A stretch of DNA of 46,075 bases, from NCBI GenBank assembly GCA_027533385.1, contig JAPZUE010000049.1, positions 1 to 46,075 on the forward strand, in the 5' to 3' direction. Position 1 is the first letter of the stretch. Each line of letters begins with the position of its first letter. Below the pieces are notes generated by a model. That model ran no database searches. It had not been told where the DNA came from and saw only the letters and a program-made list of their open reading frames with translations. Source of the DNA: Rhizobium sp. Lineage in GTDB: Bacteria; Pseudomonadota; Alphaproteobacteria; Rhizobiales; Rhizobiaceae. The translations under genes were made by a program, and so were the position numbers. Shown piece after piece: positions 35,116-44,121 of the stretch.

Positions 35116-36906
35116 TTATCCATCGGGAGCAAGTTGAAGATACTTCGCTAGAACCGGAATGCCTGTTAACCAAAATTGGTCGTTGTTAAGAGGTTTGACA
35201 TAGACCAGAAGATTTTCTTCATCGTCCTGGTGAAAGAGAAAACTTGAATGCGTGTCCTCAGTGATGATGACTCGTTGGTTTTCTTCGATTGATTGAATTT
35301 TTGGATTTTTCTCCCCTTCAAGCTCTACGGTATTGATAACTGAGTTCCCCTGATAGATGAGGCTCACTTGCTCGGAAGCCCAAGCCTTAACCTTCATATA
35401 GAGGGGGGGTGTGGCATAAACGCTGGGTCGCTCTTCTAGTACGGGGTTCAGGCTTTCCGATGGGGGTTCGTTTCCCTGTGCTACATCTTGGGGGGTGTGG
35501 CATAGGCTGTGTTCTTCTTCTGGTAAGACTTCTGGCTGTAGTATGTTGTGTGATACGTCTTCTTGGGGTGCGTCCGATGTTGGGGCTTCGGGTTCGAGAT
35601 CGAGGGTATCTTCCTGGGGTGTTTCCTCTAACTGGGGTGTTTCCTCTAAGATGATTATCTCTACTTCCCTGATGATGTCTGGATGCCAAAACTCTCGGTA
35701 GCGGCTTAGGGTCTGGTCTGATGGCCTCACGCCAAATAGCTCGACGATGGCGTTAATGAGGGCATCCTTCATCTCCCCTACTCGTTTGGGTATTTCTGAC
35801 AGTTTCTCTTTAACAAACTCGACTCCCCGCTTGATCCGGTCAATGGCACTCATTTGGCGCTCTTCGTTCACTTTGTTCTCTTTGGCTCCCTTATCAACCA
35901 TCTCGGCGAACGTCCCAAATCGAATCGGGTCGGAGCCATAGGGGTAGTAGAATTTCTCGATACACCTTGCCCACTCAATGGCTCGGCGTTCTATGTGGTG
36001 CTGGTGGCGGCAAAACTCGCGGTAGCCTGGAAGTGCCTTAGCACGTTCAGCGATGTAGTCGGCAAGTGCTTTGCCTTCTAACCCTTCAAACACTCGCCCG
36101 TAGGTGCCGATGATCCTTAAGAGGTCATTGGTTTGACCAAAATCTGTCCACCCTTCGGCAATCTGCTCCTCTAAGTCTCTTCTAAAGGCGGCGGCTTTAT
36201 TGCCGGCTCCTTTGATGTAACGAAAGGCTTTCGCTTGATGGGCGGCCTCGATCGCTGTCTCGATTAACTCGATGTCCTGCGCTTCGGCAGCTCGCTCGGC
36301 TTGGTCTAGGAAGGTCTTGATGCTGTCTGAGTAGGGCTGATAGTCCTTATCCAACAGGTATGACCCAACTTGTAAGGGAAGGCGGTGGGCTTTGTACGGG
36401 GTGGGTTTGTCTTTGTTGTAGGGCTTGGCGTTGGGGAAGATCTCAAGGGTTCCGTCTTTCACCACAAAGCCTGCGCGGATGGCGGTTAGCTTCATCATTA
36501 CAGCCAGCTTGTGGGTTGGGACTGACCTGGGCAAGGGGAAGTAAATGTGAATCCCTTCACTCCAGGAGGATTGTACTATGAGGTGATCGTTGAACCCAAC
36601 GTCCTCGTAGGCTCCGAGAAGATCCTTGAAGGCGGCTTCATTGTTATGGGGATGGTAAGGGCTACCGCGATCGATGTCGATCAGGGCGTAATGGGCACTG
36701 CTCCCAAAACTTAACCCGATTAAGGTGTCGGGGTCTTGAAAACGGTTCCACAAGTTTCGGTGTTCAATAGGGTAGGCGGAAATGGTTTTCCATTCGGGGC
36801 GATCTTCGCCGTTTAGGTTAGCTTCGATAAAGCTATAGCGATGATCGAAAAATTGGCAAAACCGTTTCCCGTCCTCGGATTGAGGCAGGTGAACAGCAAT
36901 GGTCAC
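35116..36906 (-). CDS. AEP-type primase/replication protein
   Basis: The 596-aa protein has motifs of archaeo-eukaryotic primases: hhhDhD in HYALIDIDRGS (about residue 75), S-x-H in SSWSEGIHIYFPLP, and an acidic position in GTLEIFPNAKP. A helical PriCT-like region follows (TDFGQTNDLLRIIGTYGRVF), then a low-complexity acidic repeat zone (EETPQLEETPQEDTLDLE) and a beta-rich C-terminus. Similar proteins act as primases or initiators on cyanobacterial plasmids. It lies divergent to a ribbon-helix-helix gene with a near-perfect palindrome between them. This is a second replication protein in addition to RepA. Confidence 0.7.
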   Translation of the reverse strand: MTIAVHLPQSEDGKRFCQFFDHRYSFIEANLNGEDRPEWKTISAYPIEHRNLWNRFQDPDTLIGLSFGSSAHYALIDIDRGSPYHPHNNEAAFKDLLGAYEDVGFNDHLIVQSSWSEGIHIYFPLPRSVPTHKLAVMMKLTAIRAGFVVKDGTLEIFPNAKPYNKDKPTPYKAHRLPLQVGSYLLDKDYQPYSDSIKTFLDQAERAAEAQDIELIETAIEAAHQAKAFRYIKGAGNKAAAFRRDLEEQIAEGWTDFGQTNDLLRIIGTYGRVFEGLEGKALADYIAERAKALPGYREFCRHQHHIERRAIEWARCIEKFYYPYGSDPIRFGTFAEMVDKGAKENKVNEERQMSAIDRIKRGVEFVKEKLSEIPKRVGEMKDALINAIVELFGVRPSDQTLSRYREFWHPDIIREVEIIILEETPQLEETPQEDTLDLEPEAPTSDAPQEDVSHNILQPEVLPEEEHSLCHTPQDVAQGNEPPSESLNPVLEERPSVYATPPLYMKVKAWASEQVSLIYQGNSVINTVELEGEKNPKIQSIEENQRVIITEDTHSSFLFHQDDEENLLVYVKPLNNDQFWLTGIPVLAKYLQLAPDG

Positions 36907-37038
36907 GTCAGATTGTTTCTCCTTTTTGGTACAAGGAGAGCCAACAGATCGGAGCCAATATGCTATCCTAAAGTTGCGAGCTTTTAGGTGCTACTGGCAT
37001 CCGACGGTAGCTCTACCGGCATCTAGAATGCGGACACA

Positions 37039-37073
37039 GTGAGATATTTATAATGTACATTATAATATCTCAC
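37039..37073. promoter_or_regulatory. Long palindrome in a divergent promoter region
   Basis: GTGAGATATTTATAATGT is followed by ACATTATAATATCTCAC, a near-perfect 35-bp inverted repeat with one unpaired base, centred on TATAATGTACATTATA. It lies between the primase gene and the ribbon-helix-helix gene and is the natural operator for the latter. Confidence 0.65.
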
Positions 37074-37112
37074 ATCGTGTCAACTCTCACCAAAAAAGTT
37101 TTTAAAACCGCC

Positions 37113-37361
37113 ATGCCCACCCAAGAAAACCACAACCTGACCTCAACGGATCGCATCAGCGAGAGCCAAGGTGATGTGGCAAAAGTGGCTGCATCAAAAC
37201 GAAGAGGCCGTCCTCCAAAGAGTGAAGAAGAAAAATATCGATCCACGCATATTCTCTTTCATCCCAAAATCATTGAGTGGGCAAGAGCTGAAGCCGAAAA
37301 ACGCGGCATAGGGTATCAGTCAGTGATTAACGAAGTATTGCTCGACATGATTAACGCTTAA
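37113..37361 (+). CDS. Ribbon-helix-helix-like regulator with AT-hook-like motif
   Basis: The 82-aa protein starts MPTQENHNLTSTD, has KRRGRPPKSEEEKYRST (an AT-hook-like R-G-R-P patch) and HILFHPKIIEWARAEAEKRGIGYQSVINEVLLDMI, a strand-helix-helix arrangement typical of CopG/BrnA-type DNA-binding proteins. It would bind the palindrome at 37039-37073 and control its own expression and perhaps the divergent primase. The upstream in-frame ATG at 37053 lies within the palindrome and is unlikely. Confidence 0.65.
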   Translation: MPTQENHNLTSTDRISESQGDVAKVAASKRRGRPPKSEEEKYRSTHILFHPKIIEWARAEAEKRGIGYQSVINEVLLDMINA

Positions 37362-37930
37362 GGCTCCCACTGCCGCTCTTCGCCTTCCCCCTCCTCGTCA
37401 TCGTCATCAACCACAAACGGCAACCCCCCTGCGGGCACATCAATCGTTGTCCCGTCATGGGGAAAATCGCGCGAAAAAGCTCGGCGATGTTCGAGCATTT
37501 TCTGAAACACATCATCGATCGCCCCACTTTTTACCACCTTCTGCGCTGACTCATAAATCATCTGAGGCAAATGGGCTACCACGTCCTGCATTGCCTCATC
37601 AGTCACTTCCTGAACATAACCCTGCACGTTATTGCGGATTGCTGCCTGGAGTGGGTCAGCGGCATGAACATCGGCCTGATACTTCACTTGCTTCTCGCGT
37701 TCTTGAGGCGCATTGGAGTCATCACTCATCGCAACCCCAAAATGGGCGGCTACTTCGGCATAATTTTTCTGCTCTTCGGTGAGCATTTTGCGGGCCACCT
37801 CAAACCGGTCGCGGATTTCCTCTTCCGTGTACTCGGCCTTTGAGGTATCCAAGCCACACGCTTCTAAGGTTTTGCGGACGGTATTAAGGCTTATGTTGAA
37901 TCGATTGGCGAGTTCTTTCTTGGTAATCAT
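37358..37930 (-). CDS. HTH protein sharing a C-terminal motif with the coupling protein
   Basis: The 190-aa protein has an N-terminal HTH unit (ITKKELANRFNISLNTVRKTLEACGLDTS...YTEEEIRDRFEVARKML), a middle containing DPLQAAIRNNVQGYVQEVTD then EAMQDVVAHL, and an acidic end (FVVDDDDEEGEGEE). The AIRNNV...TDEAMQD block matches the last residues of the VirD4-like coupling protein (AIRRNV...TDEALHD). It is the last gene of the conjugation operon and overlaps the preceding HTH gene by 47 nt. It may couple DNA binding to the coupling protein; this is inference. Confidence 0.6.
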   Translation of the reverse strand: MITKKELANRFNISLNTVRKTLEACGLDTSKAEYTEEEIRDRFEVARKMLTEEQKNYAEVAAHFGVAMSDDSNAPQEREKQVKYQADVHAADPLQAAIRNNVQGYVQEVTDEAMQDVVAHLPQMIYESAQKVVKSGAIDDVFQKMLEHRRAFSRDFPHDGTTIDVPAGGLPFVVDDDDEEGEGEERQWEP

Positions 37931-38147
37931 AGGGGATAGGTTTTAAACGAAAGTATTCTTGGACTTGAATTGCCGTGTGGCCTGCATCAAAAAGCCGTCG
38001 GGCGGGAATAAAGCGGGTTTGGATCTCTTCTTCGGTATAGGTTCTCCGGCTGGTGGAGAGCCCGCACGCTTTTAGGGTGCGGTACACAGTGGTATCGGCA
38101 AGCTTAAAGCGGGTTTCTAAATCCTTCTTAGTGAGAAAAGAAGTCAT
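37884..38147 (-). CDS. Small HTH paralogue overlapping its neighbours
   Basis: The 87-aa protein MTSFLTKKDLETRFKLADTTVY...TLKACGLSTSRRTYTEEEIQTRFIPARRLF closely resembles the N-terminus of the next gene (MITKKELANRFNISLNTVRK...). It overlaps the coupling protein end by 20 nt and the next gene by 47 nt. The two are likely tandem duplicates of a DNA-binding unit associated with the relaxosome. Without the acidic tail this one may act as a partner or competitor of the longer one. Confidence 0.6.
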   Translation of the reverse strand: MTSFLTKKDLETRFKLADTTVYRTLKACGLSTSRRTYTEEEIQTRFIPARRLFDAGHTAIQVQEYFRLKPIPYDYQERTRQSIQHKP

Positions 38148-39759
38148 GTAACGCCTCATCGGTCATCGACTGAAAGAGATCCCAGACATTGCGCCGAATT
38201 GCTTGCTCAAATTCGGTGCTTCCTTGCCGCACAAACTCCTCCTTGCTGGAGGATGCTACCCCAAGACCTGGCACCACATCAGGATTCCAGCGAGGGAGGT
38301 CGCCTTTATGCGCCGGTTTCTCCACACGGGCTGGCACCTTGGAAACAGGGGGTTGCAGGTAATTAACCCGATCCGCCGGAAGATGGGTTCGCACCACCCC
38401 GCTATAGGGGGAGATAAACACATACTCTAAGCCGTGTACGGGGTTCGCCCTCGGCAACGTTCTAAATTCATCGGGCAAGAGCCGTTCGCGAGTCACAAAC
38501 GACCAGCTTTGCGAGAACCCGCTGCCACTGTGCGAAAAGCTCGGCTGTAACACCCGCTCTTGACCAGCCAGGCGGCTGGCCCACTCAGCGGTGGCAACAC
38601 TCCCGGCTCTTAAAAGAACCTGGAACTCACAGTTAGAGACGATGCTTTCTGAGCCGTTGGGCCCGTAATTTTCTCGAAGCTGATCGATGTTTTGCACCGT
38701 CAAATACACCTGACACCGCTTGGAGCGGGAGAAGGTCAAGAGATCCATGATTCCGGGTAACTGAGCCCCAAGGTAGGCAAATTCATCGATAAAGAGATAG
38801 GTAGGAGGGTGCGAGTATTCAGGCAAGTCTAAGATCAGATCGCTTAAACGCTTGAACATCGCCCGCATGATGGGCGTTGTTGACGCCCGCGAGGTTTGCT
38901 TCTGTCCGATAACGACAATGCCTCCTTCCTGCACGATCTTCTTCAAACTCACCCAATTCTTTCGAGGCGTGTGGTATTGGTGGGCTGCCGCCAGGCGCAT
39001 TGCCTGTAAGCTGACCGAAAGCTGCATCATAATCCCTGAAACCGTTTTACTCGCCTCACTCTCTAACATCCGCTCGATAGTAGGCTCATTCGACGGGTTA
39101 AGCCGTAAGAAGGCAATGAGCTTATCAAGCCGAGCAAAGCAGGCGTTGTATAAGTCATGTAACCCCCAATTTGTGCCTCTGGTGTGCTGCAACGAAAGGG
39201 CACACGCTAAGGCGACACTTTGAGCCCCTTGCACCCAGAAAGGGTCGTGGGCGTTCCCTAAAGGAATCAGGATTGAGATCAGTTCATGTAAGATATCGAG
39301 ATAATTTTCTGCATCTCCGGCAATATCCCACGCTACAGAGCGATCGTCAGTGACGTTGAAGTAATGTAAGGGAACTCGTTGCTTCTGGGCAAAATAGTGG
39401 GCAAGGGGGTACATATCCCCTTTGGGGTCAAAGATCACCACTAAGCCTTTTCTTGGGCTTAAGGTGGCACAGGCGTGCCCGATGGCCGGGTAGGTTAATT
39501 TACTCTTCCCCGAACCTGTCGATCCGACTAAAAGAGTGTGCCCTTCTGCCTTAGAGAGTGGCAGATAGTATCCTCCGACAAAGAGGTAGTGGGTTTCATT
39601 TCGCCCTGGTGGGAGCAACACCGGCGGCACTTCGATGGGGGCTGGCTCATCATGGAGGCTCAAACCCCCATCACTGACCGGAGGCATGGCTAAAAGCTTT
39701 TCGGTCAGCGAGATCGGGTCTTGGGGGACTAAATGTCGGTAAATATCAAGATCGCTCAT
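38128..39759 (-). CDS. VirD4/TraD-like coupling protein (second system)
   Basis: The 543-aa protein has Walker A LLVGSTGSGKS (about residue 78), VVIFDPKGDMYPLA, LGLL-type segments, and Walker B YLFIDEFAYLG, the VirD4/TraG layout. There is no obvious N-terminal transmembrane pair; the two neighbouring membrane proteins may anchor it. The C-terminus (FEQAIRRNVWDLFQSMTDEA) is shared with the HTH protein at 37358-37930. It comes after the MobF relaxase and the two membrane proteins on the same strand. It differs from the coupling protein at 2722-4248. Confidence 0.85.
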   Translation of the reverse strand: MSDLDIYRHLVPQDPISLTEKLLAMPPVSDGGLSLHDEPAPIEVPPVLLPPGRNETHYLFVGGYYLPLSKAEGHTLLVGSTGSGKSKLTYPAIGHACATLSPRKGLVVIFDPKGDMYPLAHYFAQKQRVPLHYFNVTDDRSVAWDIAGDAENYLDILHELISILIPLGNAHDPFWVQGAQSVALACALSLQHTRGTNWGLHDLYNACFARLDKLIAFLRLNPSNEPTIERMLESEASKTVSGIMMQLSVSLQAMRLAAAHQYHTPRKNWVSLKKIVQEGGIVVIGQKQTSRASTTPIMRAMFKRLSDLILDLPEYSHPPTYLFIDEFAYLGAQLPGIMDLLTFSRSKRCQVYLTVQNIDQLRENYGPNGSESIVSNCEFQVLLRAGSVATAEWASRLAGQERVLQPSFSHSGSGFSQSWSFVTRERLLPDEFRTLPRANPVHGLEYVFISPYSGVVRTHLPADRVNYLQPPVSKVPARVEKPAHKGDLPRWNPDVVPGLGVASSSKEEFVRQGSTEFEQAIRRNVWDLFQSMTDEALHDFFSH

Positions 39760-39771
39760 TAAAGCTCACCT

Positions 39772-40578
39772 TTAGTACGGTTTACGGGGATGACGTCGCT
39801 GTTGATCGCTTTCAGGGGGTAAGGGCATGTTTCTCTTGCGCTCTTTTTCTATTTGCTCCTTGGCCTGCTGCATTGAGCGTTGTTCGATGATGTCTCGTTT
39901 GGCAACACTGAGCGCATTGTTATACGTTTCAGGTCGTTCATACATTTCCCGAACCTCTTCACTACAGAGATGATTGTTGGCGTAACTCACAGAGAATCCC
40001 CCGATAATCGCACTCACACCAGCAAAAACAAGAAGCATGGAACCAAAAATATTGTGATGCCCAAGTGCATATAAGATGACTAAAAGAGCAGCAAAACCGA
40101 ACAGAAAGGCTGAAACCACATCATGATAAAAACAGTACACCTTCGTACTTGACCACTGTGATTGCCATGAGGGATCAATGTTGATGACATCACGGTGCTG
40201 AAACAACGCTCTGGATGCTCGTCCCTTTCCAACTTTGTTTACATTATAGAAATCCCTCATATTGTTAATGGCGATGGTTTGCCAATAAAGAGTAATTAAA
40301 AACGTTATAAAAAACGAAACGGTAGTGAGTTGATCGCGATAGCCAAGCAGATTGCTCAAAATCGGGGTGTTGAAGGCTTTGTATGAACCAAGTGAGAACC
40401 CCCACAACATGTAATTAATGGTAGTATCGACCATGCGGAAGGATTCAGGCAAAACGATCTGCGGCTCAGTATGGCTTCCCCTGATCGTTTGCGAAATTGC
40501 AAGGTAAATCCAGTAGGTGATGAAACTATAGGTGAGATAGCAAAAGCGTAGGCGGATAGAGAGGAGGAAGGTTGACAT
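39772..40578 (-). CDS. Polytopic membrane protein, unknown
   Basis: The 268-aa product has about four hydrophobic segments (LRFCYLTYSFITYWIYLAI, VSFFITFLITLYWQTIAI, AFLFGFAALLVILYAL, FGSMLLVFAGVSAIIGGF) and a basic C-terminal tail rich in Lys, Arg and Gln. A longer start (TTG 40608) overlaps the upstream gene. No family recognised. Its position between the zinc-cluster protein and the coupling protein suggests a membrane part of the conjugation apparatus. Confidence 0.55.
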   Translation of the reverse strand: MSTFLLSIRLRFCYLTYSFITYWIYLAISQTIRGSHTEPQIVLPESFRMVDTTINYMLWGFSLGSYKAFNTPILSNLLGYRDQLTTVSFFITFLITLYWQTIAINNMRDFYNVNKVGKGRASRALFQHRDVINIDPSWQSQWSSTKVYCFYHDVVSAFLFGFAALLVILYALGHHNIFGSMLLVFAGVSAIIGGFSVSYANNHLCSEEVREMYERPETYNNALSVAKRDIIEQRSMQQAKEQIEKERKRNMPLPPESDQQRRHPRKPY

Positions 40579-40598
40579 AGGGGGAGAAAGGGGTATTG

Positions 40599-42095
40599 TT
40601 AACGACAATCGGTGAGGATTTTTTCGTTCTTTCTTGTTTCTCGGTTGTATTGCCAGTAATAGTCCGGAACACAGTTTCCGACACCAGGGGTGGGGACGAG
40701 TTTCAGGCGATCTTTAGGAATTGTTTTCCCCTCTTTTACGGCTAACCACTGATCGGCAATGTCGCAAAAAATTTTGGAATACTCTGCTTTTGTTGGATCT
40801 AAAAGATTTAAATATTTACTTGGATATTGCGCTTTAAATTGCTCACTCACAAGATAAAAATATTCAGGATAGTCTATTTTTAACGCTAATCTCCGCTCGT
40901 TTAGATTGTACGTTTCGCAGTAATCATCGACAGCTCCTAACGTTTTTTTTGACCAATCATCGTATAAGTAAAAACCACCGCCTCCTATACCAAGTGTCCC
41001 TATCAAGAAAAGCGGAAGCGCACTCTTTCCAAAGCCTGCTCCAATGTTTAAAAGACGAGGAAGAGGGTTTTTCTTCTGGCCTTCAAAATACACTTGATGC
41101 TCATTGCCGTAGATCCACAAGACCTTTTGCTTTCCGGCAAAATGCTTCTTGTAGGCCACTTTGAAGACAGGAATTTTCGTGATCGTCAATTCCTGATAGA
41201 GCATTATTGAGCTTGAGGGGGTAAATTGCGCCAGGAACTCTAAGGCGTGATTGGTAAGCTGCGGATCGTTTATCCCGTTCAGGGAAGTAATAGTGTCTTC
41301 TTCTCTCTGGAAGATCGTTACTCCTGCTACTTGCTGAAGTTTTTCGTCAGGGATTTCGATCGCCCCGATGGTTTCGGAATTACTCTGATATTCAAACACC
41401 ACATTGAGCAGTTTGTACTCCCGAACTTTGCCCTGCTCGTCGCAGGTTTCGCACCGCAGGTCGCCATCACCATTACATGAGACACAAACGACCAATCCGC
41501 TTCCGTTGCAGTTGTGACACGAGAAACTACCGGTTCCGCCGCACGAATTACAGGAGTGCGTCACATACCTGGTCACCGGTTCTGTATTATTGGTTTGGTA
41601 GTTCCAGATATGCTCTGTAACCTGGCCTTGAACCGACCCTGACCCCCCACAAGCGTTACAGGAAATACGCCCCCTATAACACTGCCTGCACGGTTCTTCA
41701 CCGCTCCCTTCACACAAGGCACACTCTATCCTCCGATTTCCCCGGCATTCCTCGCACGTCAAGAGACGTTCCGTATGGGGAACTGGGATGTTTCGAGACG
41801 TGTTGACAAATTCATGGCATGGCCTCTCTACCTTCATGTCCCACATGCTCGGCGGCGTGCCCTGATCGTCGATTTTCCCGCCATAATAGGGGGATATTGC
41901 GCGGCGCACCGAACGGCGCTCGTATTGGGTACAGCCACACAGTTCATAACAGGGCGTTGGTTCAATTGATTGGAGGTGGATCGAGGTGCCGAAATTCTTG
42001 CCACGGAATAACCCGCGACTGCCCCAATCGTTTAAGATGGCGATTGCCTCTTCAGACGAAAGGGTATCTGCTGAGTTGGGAGACCCTTTTTTCAT
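40599..42095 (-). CDS. DnaJ-type zinc-cluster protein with one membrane helix
   Basis: The 498-aa protein has eight CxxC motifs in two DnaJ-like zinc clusters: CEECRG, CALCEGSG, CRQC, CNACGGSG and then CNSCGGTG, CHNCNGSG, CVSCNGDG, CETC. There is no J domain. A transmembrane helix near residue 350 (SALPLFLIGTLGIGGGGFYLY) is followed by a Tyr/Leu-rich domain. It lies between the MobF relaxase and another membrane protein on the same strand. Zinc clusters bind unfolded or substrate proteins, so it may act as a membrane-linked chaperone for relaxase transfer; this is inference. Confidence 0.6.
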   Translation of the reverse strand: MKKGSPNSADTLSSEEAIAILNDWGSRGLFRGKNFGTSIHLQSIEPTPCYELCGCTQYERRSVRRAISPYYGGKIDDQGTPPSMWDMKVERPCHEFVNTSRNIPVPHTERLLTCEECRGNRRIECALCEGSGEEPCRQCYRGRISCNACGGSGSVQGQVTEHIWNYQTNNTEPVTRYVTHSCNSCGGTGSFSCHNCNGSGLVVCVSCNGDGDLRCETCDEQGKVREYKLLNVVFEYQSNSETIGAIEIPDEKLQQVAGVTIFQREEDTITSLNGINDPQLTNHALEFLAQFTPSSSIMLYQELTITKIPVFKVAYKKHFAGKQKVLWIYGNEHQVYFEGQKKNPLPRLLNIGAGFGKSALPLFLIGTLGIGGGGFYLYDDWSKKTLGAVDDYCETYNLNERRLALKIDYPEYFYLVSEQFKAQYPSKYLNLLDPTKAEYSKIFCDIADQWLAVKEGKTIPKDRLKLVPTPGVGNCVPDYYWQYNRETRKNEKILTDCR

Positions 42096-42164
42096 AACCA
42101 CTGACTAACACTATGCAAAAGCACTGCTTAACTAAGTGTAATATGCAGCGTGGTTATGCAATTG

Positions 42165-43859
42165 TTACCGTTCATACCCTTTTTTAGAGGGTGAATTCTC
42201 AAATACGCTCACTCTTGTGATCGGTGTGTCGCGGTGTTTCGGTGGCTGTGGGGGAGAGGGATTTCGCTTTTTATAGACGAGATAGTCGGCCTGTCGCTTG
42301 CTGATCAACCCCAATGCCTGGTGGGTGCGAATGCCAATGACCGATTTGGGGAGCCCTGTGCCTTGAGTGAATTTTTTATATTGGGCACCGGAGATCTTTC
42401 CGGTGGCGTAGAGTATTGCCAAGCGGTTTTGGACTTGCGCTTTTTTTAAGCCTTTTAAGGTGTCGGTGATACGCTCATAGATCGTGCGATACTGCATCGC
42501 CTTAAAGCCCTTCTCATTGAGAGTGTAGAGGGTCTTGCCATTACTTTGGGGGTGGGACTTTAAGAATTGGGTCTTAAACCCTGCCGCGATCTTATGGACA
42601 TCTTGAGTCGAGAGTTTCCCACGAGCGGCGCTGGCAATCGAGGTGACGATCGTGTGGTCTTTGACACTGCCCCGCTGCTCGCTCGCGTGAAGGCGAGCAG
42701 CCACTTCTCGATAGAGCAGCCGGTACTCTTTTTCGGTGGAGATATTTTTAGTCTTTGCTTTTCCCACCACCTTATCCCAGCAAAACCCTTGGGCTTTGCC
42801 CCGTTGTTGCCACTCTTTTAAGAGGGCTGCGTTATCGACGTTCTTATCTTTCTCTTTCCGCGTCTTTAAGACCTCTGCCCGCTTTTGTTTGGCGGTCATG
42901 CCCGGATCGACCCGCTGCCGGATCTCTACAGTGCGGCGGCTAAACTCCTCTTTAATGCCTTCAGAGATACCGGAGATGCCAAAACTTGAGCCCCTGCCTT
43001 TTGAAAACGGCTGATCGTAAGTCTCAACGCCAAAGTGACGCTCCAAGCCGCGCCGTAGCTCATTTTGGTAGATCATCCCCGACGCATAGCGGGCCTCTAG
43101 AATCTCCTTCCCATCAAGGGCACCGGTTTTTCCCTCTGCGGTAATGCCGACATTGAGCATCAGCGCGTGACTGTGAAGCTGCGGGTCAAGCTCGCGGCTG
43201 GTGGTGTGGGTAAAGACGGCAAAGGTGGCTCGTGCGGGCTCGCTTAAAATGCCGCCCTTGCCGGTTCGGATAAAGGCTTGTTCCTCAAGGTAGGAAATTG
43301 CCGCTTTGGTCGCCCGTTGGTGGAGTGTGACGATTGTTTCGCGATCTTTCTCGTTGGGGCTTAAGCTCCACAAGATCGATACGTCTTTAGGGGCACTAAA
43401 CACGTTATCGTAAGCCACCACTGACGCTCGCTCTGTGGTATGCAGCCACGCGGAGAAATCGTCTGTCTGGTGAGTCTTGCTTAAACTTTTGAGTCGGTCT
43501 GAGTAACGATTCGCGTCCCCATTTTGAATCTGTGCCACTTCATCCCGCGAGAGGTAGAGCGGTTTGCCTGATTCGGTTCTGACCGTTTGCTGGGTCAAGG
43601 GATCTCGCAGGGTGTGGTACTCGCGAACGGTCGCTAACCCTTGCCGCAGTTCTGTTTTCCCATCGGGGGAGAGCCCCTGAAAGAGGTTTTTTAGGGTAGG
43701 GTCGCGCTCTTGGATGGTTTGGCCCAAAATACGAAGGCTTTTAGCGCCAGCCCCGAGGAACACCCCTTCAGGGTCGGCGTGGCCGGTGTAGTAGTCATCT
43801 TTTCCAAGCGAGAGATAGTAGGACTCTCGACCAGCGCGGATAATGTCGATCGAGTTCAC
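42165..43859 (-). CDS. MobF-type (TrwC-like) relaxase, no helicase domain
   Basis: The 564-aa protein starts MNSIDIIRAGRESYYLSLGKDDYYTG with paired tyrosines, continues KDVSILWSLSPNEK and the three-histidine metal motif LDPQLHSHALMLN, the TrwC layout. The C-terminal helicase half of TraI/TrwC is absent, the rest being basic helical sequence. It nicks oriT and pilots the strand. The gap upstream (43860-44121) holds the small inverted repeat TACCGC/GCGGTA and may carry the matching oriT. It belongs to a different family from the MobQ relaxase at 4257-5786. Confidence 0.85.
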   Translation of the reverse strand: MNSIDIIRAGRESYYLSLGKDDYYTGHADPEGVFLGAGAKSLRILGQTIQERDPTLKNLFQGLSPDGKTELRQGLATVREYHTLRDPLTQQTVRTESGKPLYLSRDEVAQIQNGDANRYSDRLKSLSKTHQTDDFSAWLHTTERASVVAYDNVFSAPKDVSILWSLSPNEKDRETIVTLHQRATKAAISYLEEQAFIRTGKGGILSEPARATFAVFTHTTSRELDPQLHSHALMLNVGITAEGKTGALDGKEILEARYASGMIYQNELRRGLERHFGVETYDQPFSKGRGSSFGISGISEGIKEEFSRRTVEIRQRVDPGMTAKQKRAEVLKTRKEKDKNVDNAALLKEWQQRGKAQGFCWDKVVGKAKTKNISTEKEYRLLYREVAARLHASEQRGSVKDHTIVTSIASAARGKLSTQDVHKIAAGFKTQFLKSHPQSNGKTLYTLNEKGFKAMQYRTIYERITDTLKGLKKAQVQNRLAILYATGKISGAQYKKFTQGTGLPKSVIGIRTHQALGLISKRQADYLVYKKRNPSPPQPPKHRDTPITRVSVFENSPSKKGYER

Positions 43860-44121
43860 GGGGGGAAGGAAGGGGGGAAATGGTAAAGGAGAAAGGGGGA
43901 TTCTTCCACTATAGCGAAGCTTTCAAGGCTAGTTTGCCTGTACTATCAAGAAGCCCTATCCACCTTGGGTGCAAGTGTATCAGAGCTTTAGTTCGGCATA
44001 ATAAGGGGGTTTTTAAGACCTTTTTCAAGACCAGTGTGCAGTGATTACCGCGTGCGGTAGTTGGTGGGTAGGTAAAGGGGAAAAGGGTAAGCGATTTCCT
44101 AAAAACACGAGATCACTTGCC
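43860..44121. other. Gene-free gap upstream of the MobF relaxase, possible oriT
   Basis: A GGGGGGAAATGGTAAAGGAG purine-rich block is followed by AT-richer sequence and the inverted repeat TACCGC-GT-GCGGTA at 44046-44059. MobF origins of transfer usually lie next to the relaxase gene. No nick motif can be assigned by eye. Confidence 0.35.
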
